Origin: Blastocatellia bacterium | Lineage (GTDB): Bacteria > Acidobacteriota > Blastocatellia > Pyrinomonadales > Pyrinomonadaceae | Length of the DNA: 23,650 nt | Assembly: GCA_003488005.1 (NCBI GenBank) | Contig: DNND01000080.1 | Span: 56,604-80,253, forward strand | Direction: 5' to 3' | Shown: positions 6,724 through 14,284 of the stretch, piece after piece | Numbering within the stretch: position 1 is the first letter of the stretch | Layout: each line of letters opens with the position of its first letter | Notes under the pieces: model-generated | Told to the model about the DNA's origin: nothing | Seen by the model: the letters and a program-made list of their open reading frames with translations, nothing else | Databases searched by the model: none | Translations under genes and position numbers: made by a program

Positions 6724-9700
6724 CTTCTTGAGTTGCAAAGTAAAAACAGTTCCGGCCCCCTCCTGCTTTTCCCAATCAATCTCAGCATCGATCAAACTCG
6801 CGCGCGCGCGCATGTTTGCCAAACCACGTCCTTCCTTGCGCGCTTCCTGCGCAGGATCAAACTCGCGACCATTATCAGTGATCGTTAACTCAAAATCGTT
6901 GCTCGCGGTGACACCGACCTGCATCTTTACATGGGTCGCGCCTGAATGACGACAGATGTTGTTCAAGGCCTCCTGCACGATACGATAAACTTGCATTTGC
7001 ACATTCGGCATAAGTTGCACGCGTTCTTCAAGCGCATCGTCGCAGACAAATTCATATTCAAACCGCCGATCCGCCGGCGCGTCCTGTACCGCATGTGACA
7101 AGGCAAACTCAAGCGCCGCCGCAAAGCCGACATTCTGCAGCACCGAAGGACTAAGGTCTTCGCAGATGCGGCGCACCTCCTGCGAGATGGATTCTATCTC
7201 GGTGCGCAACGTGTCTGCGCCTGGAGTGGGGCGCCCGTCGGCAACTGACCGATCACTCATCAGCATCAGATGTCGCAAGTCAGCCAGCGTTTGATCGTGA
7301 AGGTCACGAGCAATGCGGCGTCGTTCGCGCTCGGCTTCGTTGGCGAGATTCAAACGCGCATCTGCCAACTCGCGATTCGCATTGACCAATGCAGCGCTTG
7401 TTCTGGCGATCCGGCGACGTTCCTGGATGGCCCAAAACAAGGCCAGCAACGCCAACGTCAACAGGATCGCGAGCGCTGTTGAAGTCCACGGAAACGGCGC
7501 TTTCGCAATGGTCAACTCAAACGACAGCGGCTCAGATGAGACAAGGTCGCGACTGAAAGCGCGGCCAGTTACACGATATTTGCCCGGCGCCAAACTCTCC
7601 ATCGCAAACTGCGATTCATGCGAGACTTTCTGTTTGACCAGTTCGCCTTTTGCATTCGTCAATGTGAACGCATATTGAAACTGCTCCGGAAACGTTCGGC
7701 TGCTAATGGCCGCCACATCAAGCAACAAGCCATTCTGCGGGTATTCGAGATAAATGCCCGACTGCAGCTCGGCAGGCGAGTGGACCCGTTTGCTGATGAC
7801 GCGCGCCGCATAGACCGTGGGCGCAAACGTATCCGGCGCGAAACGCGCAATGCCGCGGCTGGTCCCAACTAATAAAGTCGCGCGTCCATCCGCTGCCATC
7901 AGCGGCAGCACAGCGAAAGCATTCTGCGAAGGCAAGCCCTGCTCAGCATCGAGTTGCGAGACAAGCGGTGCGTTGAGCTTTTCGTCAAGGGAAATTTTCA
8001 AAAGACCGCTTGCCGTCGTCGCGCACCAGACGGCGTTGTCTTTCTCGTTTGACCCGCGCTGCAGGAAACGCGCTTCATAGCCTGCGGCCGCGGCCACACA
8101 CTCTTTGCCGGCACGACAGAGAAAGACGCCGCGACTGGTAGCAAACCAAAGGGTCTGCGCTGCCGTTTGAGTGATAGAGCGCACGGTGCTGTTGTTTAGT
8201 TTGGCAAACTCCGGCTCGCTGCTCGCTTGTGCGCCATCAAAACTAAGTACGCCGTCTTTGCTCGTGCCCAGCAATAGTCTTAGGTCGCCGTCGGCAAAGA
8301 GACTGATAATTTCGCGACTATTGTTGCTGTCGTTGGGCCAGACGCTCGTGACGCGATTGTCTGCAAAGCGTTCGAGGCCGCGGCCATAACTGGCGAGGTA
8401 GGTGGCGCCACGAAAACGCGCTATCGCGCGAATGCTGCCCGTCGCATCGGCCGCGCCGGAACTCGTTTCGAGGCGCGCGAAAGTTTGCGTTTCTAATTGC
8501 AGGTCGCGGGTAAGTTTTGGGCCAACGAAGAAACCCGCCGCCGAGCCAACTAGCAATCTGCCCGCATCGTCTTCGGCGATGCAGTAAATGATGTTGCGCG
8601 AGAGGTCGCTGATTGAATTCCAACGTGCGGCTTTCGGATCGTAAACAAACAAGCCGCGATTTGTCCCAGCCAAAACCTGACCGCTCGATGCTTGATAAAG
8701 CGTGCGCACGAAATTGCTTTCCGCGTTGTCGCCGATATTTTCGACTCGCGGAGAGTTGGGATCGTAACGGCTAACGCCGCGATCAGTGCCGAACCAAACT
8801 ACATCTTCGCGATCGACAAAGATCGCAAAGATATGATCCGAACGCAGCCCGCCCTCAGTGCCGTCAAAAGTCAGGTTCACACTTTTTCTGGAAGCGGGAA
8901 AATAAAAAACGCCGCGGCCGTCAGTTCCAACCCACATGTCGTCAGCGCGGCCGGGACGCAACGCCACCACCGTTCCCGTAACCGCGTCGGCGCTTTCTAT
9001 TTCTGAAAAGCCATCCGCCGCATGCAATGCCTGCTGGTCTTTGCGGCTTTTGGTTCCCACCCACAACTGGCCGCGCGCATCAGTCGCCAGCGCACGCACA
9101 AAAAAAGCCGGCCGCCGCGCCTGCATCTCTATCGCTGAGTTGTTTTCGATTGCCAGCAAACCACGGCTCATTGAACCAGCAAACAACTTTTCGTGCGCAA
9201 CGGTGAGACTCGTCAGCGGCAACGCGCCGGGCTTATCTCTGTCGGCGCTTTCAAGCGGCTTGTCCAAAAGCTGTTTTATCTTCCACCCCAGCGGGGCTGC
9301 CCCGCCGGGGACCCCGGTCTGGAATGTCCCGCTGTTCGTGCGACATTCATAGACCATGCCTTGTTCGCTGGCCATCAACAGGCGACCGGCCTCGGGCTCG
9401 ATGATCGCGTTGATGGTCTGGCCCTGGACCTCCTTCACCGCGTCAACTCTGCCGTTCAAGATGCGCGCCGCGCCGTTGTCAGTTCCCACCCAAAGCGCGC
9501 CGTTAGCATCAGTCAGGAGCGAAAGCACTCGACCCTGTGGCATTTGCGCGTCATTGATCGTTTGCATGCGGCGGCCATCAAACCGGGCCAGACCCGCTTC
9601 CGTTCCGAACCACATCATGCCGTCCAGGCCTTGCGCGATCGCTCGCACTCGATCCGATGGCAACCCATGAAACAGCGTGACCGCGCCCCATTGATGCAGA

Positions 9701-9867
9701 CCCGTTAACGGCGTCGCCGTAGGGGAAGGCAATGGCGATGGAGAAGGTGACGGCGATGGCGACGGTTGTGACTGTCCCGTTTCGTTCTGTGCTGAAGAAA
9801 AGGCAGAAGGCAGTAGGCAGAAGGCAGAGAGCAGCAAGATGACGAATAATGAGCGTTGAGCAAACAT
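6694..9867 (-). CDS. Two-component sensor histidine kinase with regulator propeller
   Basis: A 1057-residue membrane sensor. In order: a signal peptide (1-27), a Pro-Ser linker (about 34-50), a periplasmic beta-propeller of two-component-regulator repeats (about 55-690, with units such as VWFGTDRGVSRYDP, LWVGTDNGAARI and LLVGTSRGIARF), a Y_Y_Y domain (about 700-785, LAPGKYRVTGRAFSRD), one membrane segment (about 793-815), a HisKA_3 dimerisation helix with phospho-acceptor H857 in RRIARDLHDQTLADL, and a HATPase domain (N box QEALNN near 967, GLANMRARA near 1018). The G1 box reads DNGREF, where DNGRGF is usual, so a glycine is missing. The ATG overlaps the upstream regulator's stop (TAATG), which implies translational coupling. 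The last residues, KSGGMPPSQP, come from a repeat element. Confidence 0.93.
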   Translation of the reverse strand: MFAQRSLFVILLLSAFCLLPSAFSSAQNETGQSQPSPSPSPSPSPLPSPTATPLTGLHQWGAVTLFHGLPSDRVRAIAQGLDGMMWFGTEAGLARFDGRRMQTINDAQMPQGRVLSLLTDANGALWVGTDNGAARILNGRVDAVKEVQGQTINAIIEPEAGRLLMASEQGMVYECRTNSGTFQTGVPGGAAPLGWKIKQLLDKPLESADRDKPGALPLTSLTVAHEKLFAGSMSRGLLAIENNSAIEMQARRPAFFVRALATDARGQLWVGTKSRKDQQALHAADGFSEIESADAVTGTVVALRPGRADDMWVGTDGRGVFYFPASRKSVNLTFDGTEGGLRSDHIFAIFVDREDVVWFGTDRGVSRYDPNSPRVENIGDNAESNFVRTLYQASSGQVLAGTNRGLFVYDPKAARWNSISDLSRNIIYCIAEDDAGRLLVGSAAGFFVGPKLTRDLQLETQTFARLETSSGAADATGSIRAIARFRGATYLASYGRGLERFADNRVTSVWPNDSNNSREIISLFADGDLRLLLGTSKDGVLSFDGAQASSEPEFAKLNNSTVRSITQTAAQTLWFATSRGVFLCRAGKECVAAAAGYEARFLQRGSNEKDNAVWCATTASGLLKISLDEKLNAPLVSQLDAEQGLPSQNAFAVLPLMAADGRATLLVGTSRGIARFAPDTFAPTVYAARVISKRVHSPAELQSGIYLEYPQNGLLLDVAAISSRTFPEQFQYAFTLTNAKGELVKQKVSHESQFAMESLAPGKYRVTGRAFSRDLVSSEPLSFELTIAKAPFPWTSTALAILLTLALLALFWAIQERRRIARTSAALVNANRELADARLNLANEAERERRRIARDLHDQTLADLRHLMLMSDRSVADGRPTPGADTLRTEIESISQEVRRICEDLSPSVLQNVGFAAALEFALSHAVQDAPADRRFEYEFVCDDALEERVQLMPNVQMQVYRIVQEALNNICRHSGATHVKMQVGVTASNDFELTITDNGREFDPAQEARKEGRGLANMRARASLIDAEIDWEKQEGAGTVFTLQLKKSGGMPPSQP
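9284..9317. repeat. GC-rich palindrome inside the kinase coding region
   Basis: CCCCAGCGGGGCTGCCCCGC followed by CGGGGACCCCGG folds into two adjacent hairpins and is read in frame as about residues 184-195 (TGVPGGAAPLGW). It looks like a repeat of the kind usually found between genes, here tolerated as a surface insertion in the propeller. Confidence 0.5.
9802..9829. repeat. Heptamer tandem repeat in the kinase signal peptide
   Basis: Four tandem heptamers: GGCAGAA, GGCAGTA, GGCAGAA, GGCAGAG. On the coding strand they encode signal-peptide residues 13-23 (LSAFCLLPSAF). Heptamer repeats of this type are usually intergenic, and here they form part of the export signal. Confidence 0.6.
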
Positions 9868-10646
9868 TAACGTTTCCGGGTTTTTGCCTCTTCGCGCTTT
9901 TGCTCTTCTGTAAACTTCTTCTGATCGCGCTCGATCCAGGCTTCCAGTTCTTGCGCGGCTTTTTCAAGTTCATCATTATTCAGCAAGCCGCGGCGCAGAG
10001 CTTCGAAGAAGGCGCGTGTGCGCACGTTGTAAGCGAGCTTTTCATAAGCTTCGTGCTCCGTGCCTTCGGCAAGCGACATGAAAAGTTTTTCGTAAAGAGT
10101 GGCGAGACGGCTTTCGACGCCGCGCAGGCTGAGCGCACACTTGCGCGCGATGGCCCAGTTGGAAAGACCGAGCGCGAGGTAGTAAAGCGCTTCGGATTCA
10201 AACTCCGTCAGCAGCGGCCGCTTGAAAGAATCTTTGAACGCCGGATCGATCATGTCAGCGCCGTCTTCAAGCACGGCCGCAACGAAGCGCAGGAAACGCG
10301 ATTCAGGATTGTTTTTATGAATGAAGCCGTAAGCCGGAGGTGGGTCGACTGACTTAACAATCTTGCGAATCTCGTTGATGTAGATTTCGTGGGGAAACTG
10401 CGTCCAGAAGATTATTCGCGCCGTGGGAAAGTCGCGCCAGATCGCACGCGCGGCCTTGACGCCGGATAGCTTGGGCATCTGTATGTCGAGTATGCAAAGC
10501 TCCGGCTTGCCCTCGAGCGCCAGCTTCACCGTCTCTTCGCCATCGGCGGCCTCAACCACAGGCGCGTGCGTCGGAAATTCTTTTTCAAGAATTTCCTTCA
10601 GGTAATGGCGCTGGGCCACGTTGTCTTCGGCGATCAGGATGGACAT
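9867..10646 (-). CDS. Response regulator with LuxR-like helix-turn-helix
   Basis: A 259-residue regulator, presumably the partner of the kinase that follows. Residues 1-125 form a receiver domain with the acidic pair E7-D8, phospho-acceptor D54 (LCILDIQMPKLSGV), an FWTQF segment at the threonine position, and a lysine in YGFIHKNN. Residues about 145-190 form a LuxR-like helix-turn-helix (LTEFESEALYYLALGLSNWA, then VESRLATLYEKL), diverged from the usual LT-E-V-L-A-G pattern. A highly charged C-terminal tail of about 50 residues is unusual for the family. The stop is shared with the kinase ATG (TAATG). A TATGAT box lies eight bases before the start codon and no ribosome site is seen, so the message may be leaderless. 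Confidence 0.92.
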   Translation of the reverse strand: MSILIAEDNVAQRHYLKEILEKEFPTHAPVVEAADGEETVKLALEGKPELCILDIQMPKLSGVKAARAIWRDFPTARIIFWTQFPHEIYINEIRKIVKSVDPPPAYGFIHKNNPESRFLRFVAAVLEDGADMIDPAFKDSFKRPLLTEFESEALYYLALGLSNWAIARKCALSLRGVESRLATLYEKLFMSLAEGTEHEAYEKLAYNVRTRAFFEALRRGLLNNDELEKAAQELEAWIERDQKKFTEEQKREEAKTRKR

Positions 10647-10654
10647 GACGACGA

Positions 10655-10660
10655 ATCATA
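10655..10660 (-). promoter_or_regulatory. Candidate -10 box of the regulator-kinase operon
   Basis: TATGAT on the minus strand, eight bases from the ATG at 10646, with a TTCACG-like -35 about 18 bases upstream. Transcription would start at or next to the start codon. There is no Shine-Dalgarno sequence. Confidence 0.4.
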
Positions 10661-10684
10661 ACTTGCGGGCTGTCCGTTCGTGAA

Positions 10685-10865
10685 TGTGGCACGCCACACC
10701 TGCCGTCGCGGCTTGGCCGCCTTCAGTGCGGAAAGGCTGAGCCTTTCCGTGCCTGCCCATTGTTTTGAGGCTGTGCCTCCGACCGAGGCGTAGCCTCTTG
10801 AATAAAAGCACTTTACGGAAAGGCAAAGCCTTTCCGCACGGAAGGCGGCGCAGCCGCGTGCGCCG
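10685..10865. repeat. Cluster of short palindromes (GGAAAGGC/GAGGC types)
   Basis: Five hairpins follow one another: TGTGGCACGCCACA (10685-10698), CGGAAAGGCTGAGCCTTTCC (10729-10749), GAGGCTGTGCCTC (10767-10779), GAGGCGTAGCCTC (10785-10797) and CGGAAAGGCAAAGCCTTTCC (10816-10836). A GGCGGCGCAGCCGC palindrome follows. The GGAAAGGC and GAGGC units each occur twice, symmetrically, so the whole looks like a nested REP-type element. It fills the divergent space upstream of the response regulator. Confidence 0.75.
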
Positions 10866-10932
10866 CTTCGCAAGCCCTCCGCAGATCAGACGGCACAGCT
10901 ATCATCAAAGTCTCGAGTATCGCGCTGCTGCT

Positions 10933-11095
10933 TTGCCCTGTTGGGGCAAGATGTTTATAGCAACCATCGGTAACAAGTGCCTCAGCTCCTTTAGGAGCGG
11001 AATAGTCGCGGCCAGGAATAAACATTTCGCTCCCAATGGAGCTTGGGTTCATTTACAGTGGGCCATGCTATAAACATCTCGCTCATCCGGAGCGA
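10933..11095. repeat. Second palindrome cluster (AAACATCTCGCTCC type)
   Basis: The repeated unit is ATAAACAT-Y-TCGCTC-n-GGAGC. Direct copies lie at about 11017-11042 (hairpin GCTCCCAATGGAGC) and 11068-11094 (GCTCATCCGGAGC). An inverted ATGTTTATAG lies at 10951-10960, and GCTCCTTTAGGAGC lies at 10985-10998. The last copy ends about 23 bases before the dipeptidase start, so these hairpins would lie in its leader if transcription starts upstream. Confidence 0.7.
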
Positions 11096-11117
11096 AGGTC
11101 GTTTTTGAGGACGTCAA

Positions 11118-12383
11118 ATGAAAGTTTCACTCAGCCTTATCATTCTTCTTGCAATCGGCTTCTTGCCCGTTTCCGCGCAAACTCCGCGCGACGAAAAACT
11201 TTGGCAGAAAGCGCTCGCCATTCACCGGCGCGCAATTGTCATCGATACTCACAACGATGTGACGACGCCGATGACGAATGATGACTACGATCTCAGCGGC
11301 ACGCCGCCGGTGCCTTATCGCACCAGCATCGACCGCATGAAGCAGGGTGGCATGACCGCCGAATTCTTTTCGCTCTACATACGGCCGTGGTATGTCGAGC
11401 ACGGTGGCGCCGCGCGACGCACATTGGACATGATCGATTCGGTTTACCGCGCCGTCGAACGCCATCCAAACGACCTGATGTTGGCAACTTCTGCCGCAGA
11501 CATTCGCCGCGCCAAGAAGCAGAAGAAGATCGCCGCGCTGATGGGCATTGAAGGCGGACATGCAATCGAGAATTCGCTCGCGACGCTGCGTGAATTTCAC
11601 CGGTTGGGCGTGCGCTACATGACGCTCACCTGGAACAACACGAACGATTGGGCCGACTCGGCGCGAGACGTGGCGCGCGGCGAAGTTAAGCATCACGGTC
11701 TGACTGAGTTTGGCAAAGACGTGGTGCGTGAGATGAACCGGCTGGGAATGCTGGTGGATGTGTCGCACGTTTCCGACGAAACGATGAGCGATGCGCTTGA
11801 TGTTTCCAAGGCGCCAATCATCGCCTCGCATTCTTCGGCGCGCGCACTCAGCAACGTGCCGCGAAATATTCCGGACGATTTGCTACGACGCATTGCAAAA
11901 AACGGCGGGGTCATTCAGGTGAATTTTTATAGCTACTTCCTCGATGCTGCCACGATCGGCCCGCAAGGCGACGCGCGCGACAAGCGTCTGAAAGCCCAGC
12001 AGGATTTGCTAACTGAAAAATACAAAAACGATCCGGAAAGACTGGCTGAGGAAGGCGACAAACTCGAGGCCGCGAACCCGCTGTCGCCTCTGGCGCTCTC
12101 CAAACTGATCGATCATATCGATTACATCGTGAAAGTTGCGGGTATCGATCACGTTGGTCTCGGCGCTGATTTTGACGGCGCAATGGATTTTCCCGAAGGC
12201 GCGCAGGACGTTTCGATGTTGCCGAACATCACTTACGAACTTTTGAAACGCGGCTACAGCGAAAAGGATATTCGCAAGATACTCGGTGAAAATTTCTTGC
12301 GAGTTTTCGCTGAAGGCGAACGCATCGCGCGCGGCCTAAGCAAAAACATCAGCGGCGACGGCAGCCTGCGACGTATTAAGTGA
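11118..12383 (+). CDS. Exported M19-family dipeptidase
   Basis: Zinc dipeptidase of the renal (membrane) dipeptidase family, which cleaves dipeptides outside the cytoplasm. It has 421 residues with a signal peptide (MKVSLSLIILLAIGFLPVSA, cut before QTP). All family metal ligands are visible: H45 and D47 in IDTHNDV, bridging E145 in GIEGGHAIE, H217 in DVSHVSD, H238 in ASHSSARAL, and the catalytic-side D351 in GLGADFDG. The spacing matches the family, except for an insertion of about 45 residues between H238 and D351 (about 276-325, charged and Lys/Glu-rich). A GAGG ribosome site lies about nine bases before the ATG. No operon partner follows. Confidence 0.95.
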   Translation: MKVSLSLIILLAIGFLPVSAQTPRDEKLWQKALAIHRRAIVIDTHNDVTTPMTNDDYDLSGTPPVPYRTSIDRMKQGGMTAEFFSLYIRPWYVEHGGAARRTLDMIDSVYRAVERHPNDLMLATSAADIRRAKKQKKIAALMGIEGGHAIENSLATLREFHRLGVRYMTLTWNNTNDWADSARDVARGEVKHHGLTEFGKDVVREMNRLGMLVDVSHVSDETMSDALDVSKAPIIASHSSARALSNVPRNIPDDLLRRIAKNGGVIQVNFYSYFLDAATIGPQGDARDKRLKAQQDLLTEKYKNDPERLAEEGDKLEAANPLSPLALSKLIDHIDYIVKVAGIDHVGLGADFDGAMDFPEGAQDVSMLPNITYELLKRGYSEKDIRKILGENFLRVFAEGERIARGLSKNISGDGSLRRIK

Positions 12384-12491
12384 AGCAAACTCTTAGTTTG
12401 CGTTGTGATGGGGCAAGCCACTCTTCCCGACTGTGAGATTTTTTATCTTGAATGATTCAGGTAGTGCGCGCTACACAACTAGAATAAATAA

Positions 12492-12524
12492 AAATGCGGT
12501 GACGAGTGCGTCGCCACCGCATTT
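12492..12524 (-). terminator. Intrinsic terminator of the small disordered-protein gene
   Basis: AAATGCGGTG (12492-12501) pairs with CACCGCATTT (12515-12524), with a further GACG/CGTC pairing inside. On the minus strand the stem is followed by TTTTATTTATTC. It lies 30 bases past the stop of the minus-strand gene at 12554 and fits it as a rho-independent terminator. Confidence 0.8.
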
Positions 12525-12553
12525 CAAGTTTGGGTTGCCAAAGATTTTACTGG

Positions 12554-12784
12554 TTACGTGCGCGGATCGTGGCCGGTCTTTTCAAATCCACCTTCGTCGC
12601 GACCGCTGCTACCCTGGCTCGGTCCTTTCCCAAGACCCTGATCTTTTCCCTGGCCGCCGCGCTGTTCGGCTGACTGCTGGTCATTCGGATTTCGGCTCGG
12701 CGCGTTTTGTCCCAGGTTGCCATGATCGGTTTTAGTACCTGCGTTTCTTTGGTGCTCCTGATCCTTCATTTTATCGTCTGCCAT
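12554..12784 (-). CDS. Small hydrophilic, probably disordered protein
   Basis: A 76-residue protein made almost entirely of polar residues and glycine (MADDKMKDQEHQRNAGTKTD at the start, later QRGGQGKDQGLGKGPSQGSS). It has no cysteine and no hydrophobic core, so it is expected to be unstructured in the cytoplasm, like small stress or desiccation proteins. That role is a guess. It is a real gene rather than a chance frame: a GGAGG ribosome site lies seven bases before the ATG and a good intrinsic terminator follows. It stands alone between the dipeptidase and hemW. Confidence 0.65.
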   Translation of the reverse strand: MADDKMKDQEHQRNAGTKTDHGNLGQNAPSRNPNDQQSAEQRGGQGKDQGLGKGPSQGSSGRDEGGFEKTGHDPRT

Positions 12785-12973
12785 ATTCTTCCTCCGTCTT
12801 GTTAATGAAATTGCCTGGGAAAGTTAATCCGCCCAGACAATCACCTTAGAACGACGTATCACGATGTTTCTACATTCAATGACTGTGCCATTTATGATCG
12901 TACGGAATGACGCAGATAGACCTGAGTCGAGCGTTTTAAAAAGCGTCAGCGAGTTAAGAAATCATACGGCTTT

Positions 12974-14179
12974 TTGATTCGCCGTTTGGCTAGTCGCCAC
13001 TGTCCGGTCGCGTCGAAACATGCGTGTTATAATTTTCTTACATTGAAGCCAGCCGGTATCTACATTCACATTCCGTTTTGCCGTTCTCGCTGTTCGTACT
13101 GCGACTTTGCAACGGGCTTGTATGAGTCTGCGCTTGCGGAGCGCTACGTCGTGTCGGTTGTCAACGAGATTGCATCGTGGTGCGAGGTCGATCAGCCGAA
13201 GGCCGTCGACACGATTTACTTTGGCGGCGGCACGCCATCGTTGCTTTCGCCGGCGCAATTGGATGCGCTATTGAAGGGCGTGCGAAAGCGTTTTGATGTT
13301 TCGCCAAACGCCGAAGTGACGATGGAAATGAACCCGGGCACTGTTAGCCAGAAAACACTGACGGTGTTCAGGGAACTCGGAATCAATCGCGCGAGCTTTG
13401 GCGCGCAAACCTTTGATGATCGCGAGCTGGCACGGCTGGGACGTTCACATACAGTTGCCGATACGCGTCAAACGTTTCTGCTTTTGCGCGAGGCTGGATT
13501 TACTAACGTAAGTTTTGACTTGATCGCCGGTCTGCCCGGACAAACTCTCAGTGCCTGGTTGCACAACCTTGATGAAGCTTTCGCGTTAAGACCGGAGCAT
13601 TTGTCTTTTTACTTGCTTGAGGTCCATGAGGGAACGCCGCTCGCGGGCCACATCAAATCGGGACTGCAACCGGTGCCGGATGAAGATCTGGCGGCGGAAA
13701 TGTATCGGCTGATGCTTGAGCGCGCCGCGGCCGGTGGTTACGTACATTACGAAATATCAAATTTGTGTTTGCCAGGATTTGAATCGCGGCACAACACCAA
13801 GTACTGGACCGGCCCGCCGTATTATGGCTTTGGTTGTTCGGCGCATTCTTTTGACGGCGAGTCACGGCGTTGGGCCAACGAACGCGATCTCGGAAAGTAT
13901 GTGGCAATGGTGGAACGTAATGCTTCGCCGCTCGTGGAAGATCGCAGGCTGACCGAAGCTGACCGTCGCGCGGAAGCGGTCTTCCTCGGCATGCGCATGA
14001 TGGCCGGGGTTAGAACCGGCGAATTCAAAGAAGTGTTTGGCGTTGATCTCTTTACTGAACACGCCGACGACCTGCGAAACTTTCAGCAGGCTGGCTTGAT
14101 TGAGTTTGATGGCGATCTGCTAAAGCTCACGGGCGCGGGCGCGTTGCTATCGAACGAAGTGTTTGCGGCATTTGTCTGA
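12974..14179 (+). CDS. hemW: HemW-like radical SAM protein (coproporphyrinogen III oxidase-like)
   Basis: Radical SAM enzyme of the HemW/HemN-like group. Characterised HemW acts as a heme chaperone rather than an oxidase. The cluster motif C-x3-C-x2-C is in IPFCRSRCSYCDF, followed by the SAM-binding FGGGTPS, EMNPGTV, INRASFGAQTFDDRELARLG, FDLIAGLPGQT and YEISNL, with a HemW C-terminal domain at the end. The C-x3-C-x2-C-D form (no fourth cysteine) fits HemW, not HemN. The longest frame opens at TTG 12974, but the family normally begins just before GIYIHIPFC. I therefore favour the in-frame TTG at 13043, preceded by an extended -10 box, which gives about 378 residues. No ribosome site is seen for either start. 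Confidence 0.93.
   Translation: MIRRLASRHCPVASKHACYNFLTLKPAGIYIHIPFCRSRCSYCDFATGLYESALAERYVVSVVNEIASWCEVDQPKAVDTIYFGGGTPSLLSPAQLDALLKGVRKRFDVSPNAEVTMEMNPGTVSQKTLTVFRELGINRASFGAQTFDDRELARLGRSHTVADTRQTFLLLREAGFTNVSFDLIAGLPGQTLSAWLHNLDEAFALRPEHLSFYLLEVHEGTPLAGHIKSGLQPVPDEDLAAEMYRLMLERAAAGGYVHYEISNLCLPGFESRHNTKYWTGPPYYGFGCSAHSFDGESRRWANERDLGKYVAMVERNASPLVEDRRLTEADRRAEAVFLGMRMMAGVRTGEFKEVFGVDLFTEHADDLRNFQQAGLIEFDGDLLKLTGAGALLSNEVFAAFV
13025..13033 (+). promoter_or_regulatory. Extended -10 promoter before hemW
   Basis: TGTTATAAT: a perfect TATAAT at 13028-13033 preceded by TG one base upstream, with no clear -35. It ends nine bases before the favoured TTG start at 13043, so transcription would begin at about that codon and the message would be leaderless. 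It also argues against the TTG at 12974. Confidence 0.5.
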
Positions 14180-14181
14180 AC

Positions 14182-14283
14182 TTTGGAGTGCGGCGGCTTG
14201 ACGCCGCTTTGTTCCGCCCCTTAGGTTTCGAGCTAGCTACAGGAAGACAAGGCCAAAGCGGCGCCGGGCCGCCGCACTCCAAA
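14182..14283. repeat. 102 bp palindromic element between hemW and cmk
   Basis: Two 30-base arms in inverted orientation, 14182-14211 and 14254-14283, match at 27 of 30 positions (TTTGGAGTGCGGCGGC at the outer end, GCCGCTTTG at the inner). They enclose 42 bases. The right arm ends one base before the cmk ATG, leaving no room for a ribosome site outside the hairpin. Confidence 0.85.
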
Positions 14284-14284
14284 A

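Noticed and set aside
9193..9708. Plus-strand frame of 171 codons
   Set aside because: It is antisense to the kinase propeller, and its composition follows the complementary codons.
10685..11095. CRISPR array
   Set aside because: The repeats are short palindromes of several types with irregular spacing and no uniform spacers or cas genes.
12974..13042. First 23 codons of the longest hemW frame
   Set aside because: The sequence MIRRLASRHC onwards does not resemble HemW, and an extended -10 box lies inside it. The TTG at 13043 is preferred.
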